Source of the DNA: an uncultured Alistipes sp.
Lineage (GTDB): Bacteria; Bacteroidota; Bacteroidia; Bacteroidales; Rikenellaceae
Direction of reading: 5' to 3'
Length of the DNA stretch: 7,031 nt
Assembly: GCA_900766655.1 (NCBI GenBank)
Contig: CAAFWE010000024.1
Span: 1-7,031, forward strand
Part shown: in pieces, positions 4,799 through 7,031 of the stretch
How the letters are laid out: each line of letters opens with the position of its first letter
Numbering within the stretch: the stretch's first letter is position 1
Translations under genes and position numbers: made by a program
The notes under the pieces: model-generated
Told to the model about the DNA's origin: nothing
Database searches by the model: none
Seen by the model: only the letters and a program-made list of their open reading frames with translations

Positions 4799-6112
4799 TT
4801 AAAGCATTCCTACCAAATTATATATAAAGGTAGCGCCAATCATCAGCGGAGCCACCCACCTAAGTAGGAAAATAAGCAGCCCAAAGAGTGGCGCACGACG
4901 CTCACCGTTGTTGGTCATCTCCTTGCGGAAGATCTCTTTGTCGAACACCCATCCCGCAAAGATGCAGGTGAGGAGACCTCCGAGTGGCATCAGCACATTG
5001 GCTGTAGCCTTGTCGAAGAGGTCGAAGAAGAATCCCGACGAGAGGCAGAATACCGCAGCAATAACCGAGATGGCTGTAGCCACCGTAGCTGCCGCAAAGC
5101 GCGAGAGTCGGTGATGCTCCTGAAAATAGCCAGTCAACACCTCGTGGAAGGTAATGGTCGAGGTGAGTGCCGCCAAGGCAATCAGCAGAAAGAATAGTGC
5201 CGACCACAACTGCGGCATCGCCATATCCTTGAATACGAATGGCAGAGTCTCGAATATCAGAGTCGGACCTTGCGTAGGCTCGAGTCCCTCGACACTAAAC
5301 ACCGCTGGGAAGATAATCATACCCGAAAGTATCGCCACCAAGAAGGTGAGCATCGACGACGACCACGCAGTAGTGGCGAGGTTGGTGCCCTTCTTGAAGT
5401 AGGAGGAGAAGGTGATGAGGCAACCGAGGCCAATCGACAGCGAGAAGAAGGCCTGACCTATGGCCGCCATCACATTCTTCACCGTAAAGGCCTTCGAGAA
5501 GTCGGGTTTGAAGAAGAACTCCAAGCCAGCCTTTGCGCCAGGCATCGAGAGCGCTCGCACCACCATCGCAAAGAGCATCACAAAGAGTATCGGCATAACC
5601 CACTCGGCAGTGCGCTCGAGTCCCTTACGCACGCCACAAGCCACCACCACATAGGTGATCAGAATAAAGAGCATCGTGTAGAGAGGTTCCTGCCACGAAT
5701 CGCAGAAGGAGACGAACAAGTCGTGGAAGTCGACACCCGAGTAGAGCGTGCCATCGACCGATGCCACAAAGTAGTAGAGCGACCATCCCGCCACGATATA
5801 GTAGAATCCCGAGATAAGTGTCGAGACGATGATGCTATTGTAGCCGAGTGGCTTCCAGCGTTTCGACAACTGCTCATACGCCTTGACAGGCCCTTTGCGA
5901 GCGTGCGTACCGATGGCGAACTCCGAGAGCATAACGGGTATGCCGAGTATGAGCACGCAGATGAGGTAGAGCAACACGAAGGCTCCACCACCATTCTCGC
6001 CAGCGATGTAGGGGAATCGCCATATGCTACCCAAGCCTATGGCACTACCCGCAGCCACCAACACTGCACCTATCTTACTTCCAAATGATTCGTTATTATT
6101 TATCTCACCCAT
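4799..6112 (-). CDS. Sodium-dependent transporter of the NSS (SNF) family
   Basis: This inner-membrane symporter couples Na+ entry to uptake of an amino acid or similar small molecule. With the ATG at 6112 it has 437 residues, the size of short bacterial NSS proteins with about 11 membrane segments. Signature pieces are GSAIGLGSIWRFPY (22-35, TM1 unwound region), the TM6 motif GQAFFSLSIGLG (219-230) and TM8 ALAALTST (312-319). Na2-site residues by analogy with LeuT are kept (Gly22, Ala314, Thr317, Ser318). Na1-site positions differ: Ser29 for LeuT Asn27, Ser224 for Thr254, Thr256 for Asn286. The substrate is unknown. An in-frame TTG at 6121 would add three residues, but ATG is preferred because it leaves 25 bases after folB and matches the family N-terminus. 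The gene is probably cotranscribed with tyrS and folB. Confidence 0.93.
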   Translation of the reverse strand: MGEINNNESFGSKIGAVLVAAGSAIGLGSIWRFPYIAGENGGGAFVLLYLICVLILGIPVMLSEFAIGTHARKGPVKAYEQLSKRWKPLGYNSIIVSTLISGFYYIVAGWSLYYFVASVDGTLYSGVDFHDLFVSFCDSWQEPLYTMLFILITYVVVACGVRKGLERTAEWVMPILFVMLFAMVVRALSMPGAKAGLEFFFKPDFSKAFTVKNVMAAIGQAFFSLSIGLGCLITFSSYFKKGTNLATTAWSSSMLTFLVAILSGMIIFPAVFSVEGLEPTQGPTLIFETLPFVFKDMAMPQLWSALFFLLIALAALTSTITFHEVLTGYFQEHHRLSRFAAATVATAISVIAAVFCLSSGFFFDLFDKATANVLMPLGGLLTCIFAGWVFDKEIFRKEMTNNGERRAPLFGLLIFLLRWVAPLMIGATFIYNLVGML

Positions 6113-6137
6113 AAAACCCAACCCAAACTTAGCCTTG

Positions 6138-6500
6138 TTAGCCCTTCAGCGTCACACTCACTCGGGCAACCTTGCCTCCGAGTGGCGGAGCAACCTTGGT
6201 CACCTTGCACTCCAGAGCGCAAATCTGCGGAAAGCGACTACGCAAGGCCTCTATAATGTTCTGTGCTACGCGCTCGATGGTGTGTTGTGTGCGACGCATC
6301 TCCTCGCGCACCACCTCGTAGACGGTAAGATAGTTCACCGCCTTGGTGACATCGTCCTCCTCGGCAACCGTTCCCAGTTCGGTTGTGATTCGCAACGACA
6401 CCTCGAAGTGACTACCCGTCTGACGCTCGAGTTCGTAACAACCATGGAAGGCTCGGAACTCCAAGCCTTCCAACTCTATTGTATACAAATTGGCACTCAC
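6138..6500 (-). CDS. folB: Dihydroneopterin aldolase
   Basis: FolB converts 7,8-dihydroneopterin to 6-hydroxymethyl-7,8-dihydropterin and glycolaldehyde in cytoplasmic folate synthesis. The 120-residue length is normal. AFHGCYELER (17-26) matches the family N-terminal motif, with Glu25 at the position of the active-site Glu22 of the Staphylococcus aureus enzyme. VNYLTVYE (55-62) includes the conserved Tyr57. HTIERVA (73-79) carries the pterin-anchoring Glu76. VTKVAPP (100-106) holds catalytic Lys102. The only good start is GTG at 6500-6498, directly after and in frame with the tyrS stop codon TAG; TTG four codons later is the alternative, and no ATG is nearby. This placement implies translation coupled to tyrS termination. 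Confidence 0.93.
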   Translation of the reverse strand: MSANLYTIELEGLEFRAFHGCYELERQTGSHFEVSLRITTELGTVAEEDDVTKAVNYLTVYEVVREEMRRTQHTIERVAQNIIEALRSRFPQICALECKVTKVAPPLGGKVARVSVTLKG

Positions 6501-7031
6501 CTACTCAACAATTACGAGGTAGTAGTTCTTCTTGCCACGCTGCACAAGGATATACTTCTCGGCAATCAAATCCTCGGCTGTAACCACGCGCTGGATATCC
6601 GAAACCTTCTCCTTGTTGAGCGATACGCCACCGCCCTGAATCATCTTGCGGCACTCGCCCTTCGATGGGAAGATTGAGCTCTTCTCGGCACAGAGGTCGA
6701 TGAACGAGCATCCCAACTCCTCCTTCGACACCTTGAACTGTGGCACACCATCGAACACCTGCAACAAGGTCTGCTCGTCGAGACGATGCAACGCCTCCGA
6801 TGTAGACTGACCAAAGAGAATCTGCGAAGCCTCGACAGCCTTCTCGTACTCCTCACGCGAGTGAATCATTGTGGTAACCTCCTCGGCCAAACGCTTCTGC
6901 AAGAGGCGCAAGTGTGGAGCCTCGTCGTGCTCGGCAATCAACCCCTCGACAGTAGCACGATCGAGCAAGGTGAATATCTTGATGTAACGCTTTGCGTCAT
7001 CGTCGCTCACATTGAGCCAGAACTGGTAGAA
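6501..7031 (-). CDS. tyrS: Tyrosyl-tRNA synthetase, C-terminal part (N-terminus beyond right edge)
   Basis: The frame is open from base 7031 down to the TAG at 6503-6501, giving 176 visible residues. The first visible residues, [13 protein letters not shown], match the conserved TyrRS segment after the ATP-binding KMSKS-like loop, which lies outside the window. The C-terminal roughly 65 residues ([17 protein letters not shown] to KNYYLVIVE) form an S4-type RNA-binding domain that contacts the tRNA. The enzyme charges tRNA-Tyr in the cytoplasm. The GTG inside NVSDDD could be mistaken for a start, but homology runs through it to the window edge. The gene is the first visible member of a tyrS-folB-transporter string; its promoter is off-window. 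Confidence 0.96.
   Translation of the reverse strand, partial: FYQFWLNVSDDDAKRYIKIFTLLDRATVEGLIAEHDEAPHLRLLQKRLAEEVTTMIHSREEYEKAVEASQILFGQSTSEALHRLDEQTLLQVFDGVPQFKVSKEELGCSFIDLCAEKSSIFPSKGECRKMIQGGGVSLNKEKVSDIQRVVTAEDLIAEKYILVQRGKKNYYLVIVE

Noticed and set aside
3470..4867. 465-codon open frame on the plus strand
   Set aside because: It runs through the glycosyltransferase tail, two terminators and the antisense strand of fba and the fba promoter. No real gene would span these elements.
5270..6088. 272-codon open frame on the plus strand, rich in Arg, Glu and His
   Set aside because: It is a shadow of the NSS transporter; its charged composition is what hydrophobic codons give when read in antisense.
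6113..6121. TTG at 6121 as the start of the transporter
   Set aside because: The ATG at 6112, three codons in, gives the usual NSS N-terminus and a normal gap from folB, so TTG is unnecessary.
6501..7010. Complete 169-residue protein starting at a GTG near 7010
   Set aside because: Homology to TyrRS continues upstream of that codon to the window edge, so this is an internal valine codon of tyrS.

Overview
The window looks like a chromosomal segment of a Bacteroidales bacterium. Promoters fit the Bacteroidetes sigma consensus (TTTG, 19-21 bases, TAnnTTTG), start codons lack Shine-Dalgarno sequences, the tRNA does not encode CCA, and the proteins resemble Bacteroides-type homologues. Genus cannot be fixed from the sequence alone; base composition near 50% GC in the genes fits gut Bacteroidales in general.

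Layout, left to right. (1) Bases 1-1701, minus strand: a secreted M14-type zinc carboxypeptidase, cut by the left edge. (2) A compact divergent promoter region (1702-1816) also drives, on the plus strand, tRNA-Leu(CAG) at 1817-1897, closed by a strong terminator. (3) Bases 1933-2588 hold no convincing gene. They contain nested inverted complementarity with tRNA-like fragments, imperfect 78/81-bp tandem repeats, a 9-bp tandem repeat and a small hairpin. (4) Bases 2628-3524, plus: a stand-alone family 2 glycosyltransferase with a canonical promoter so close to the ATG that the mRNA should be almost leaderless. (5) Two terminators (3523-3559 and 3630-3679) separate it from a convergent class II fructose-bisphosphate aldolase (3722-4723, minus). 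(6) On the minus strand, tyrS (right-edge partial), folB and an NSS-type sodium-coupled transporter form a tight gene string. The fba gene follows with its own promoter just past the transporter stop codon.

Most genes are core metabolism: translation (tyrS, tRNA-Leu), folate synthesis (folB), glycolysis/gluconeogenesis (fba), solute uptake, peptide degradation and a surface-glycan-type glycosyltransferase. I see no CRISPR, transposase, toxin-antitoxin or defence genes. The points most worth a second look are the structured 1965-2185 region, the single in-frame amber codon between tyrS and folB, and the altered Na1-site residues of the transporter.
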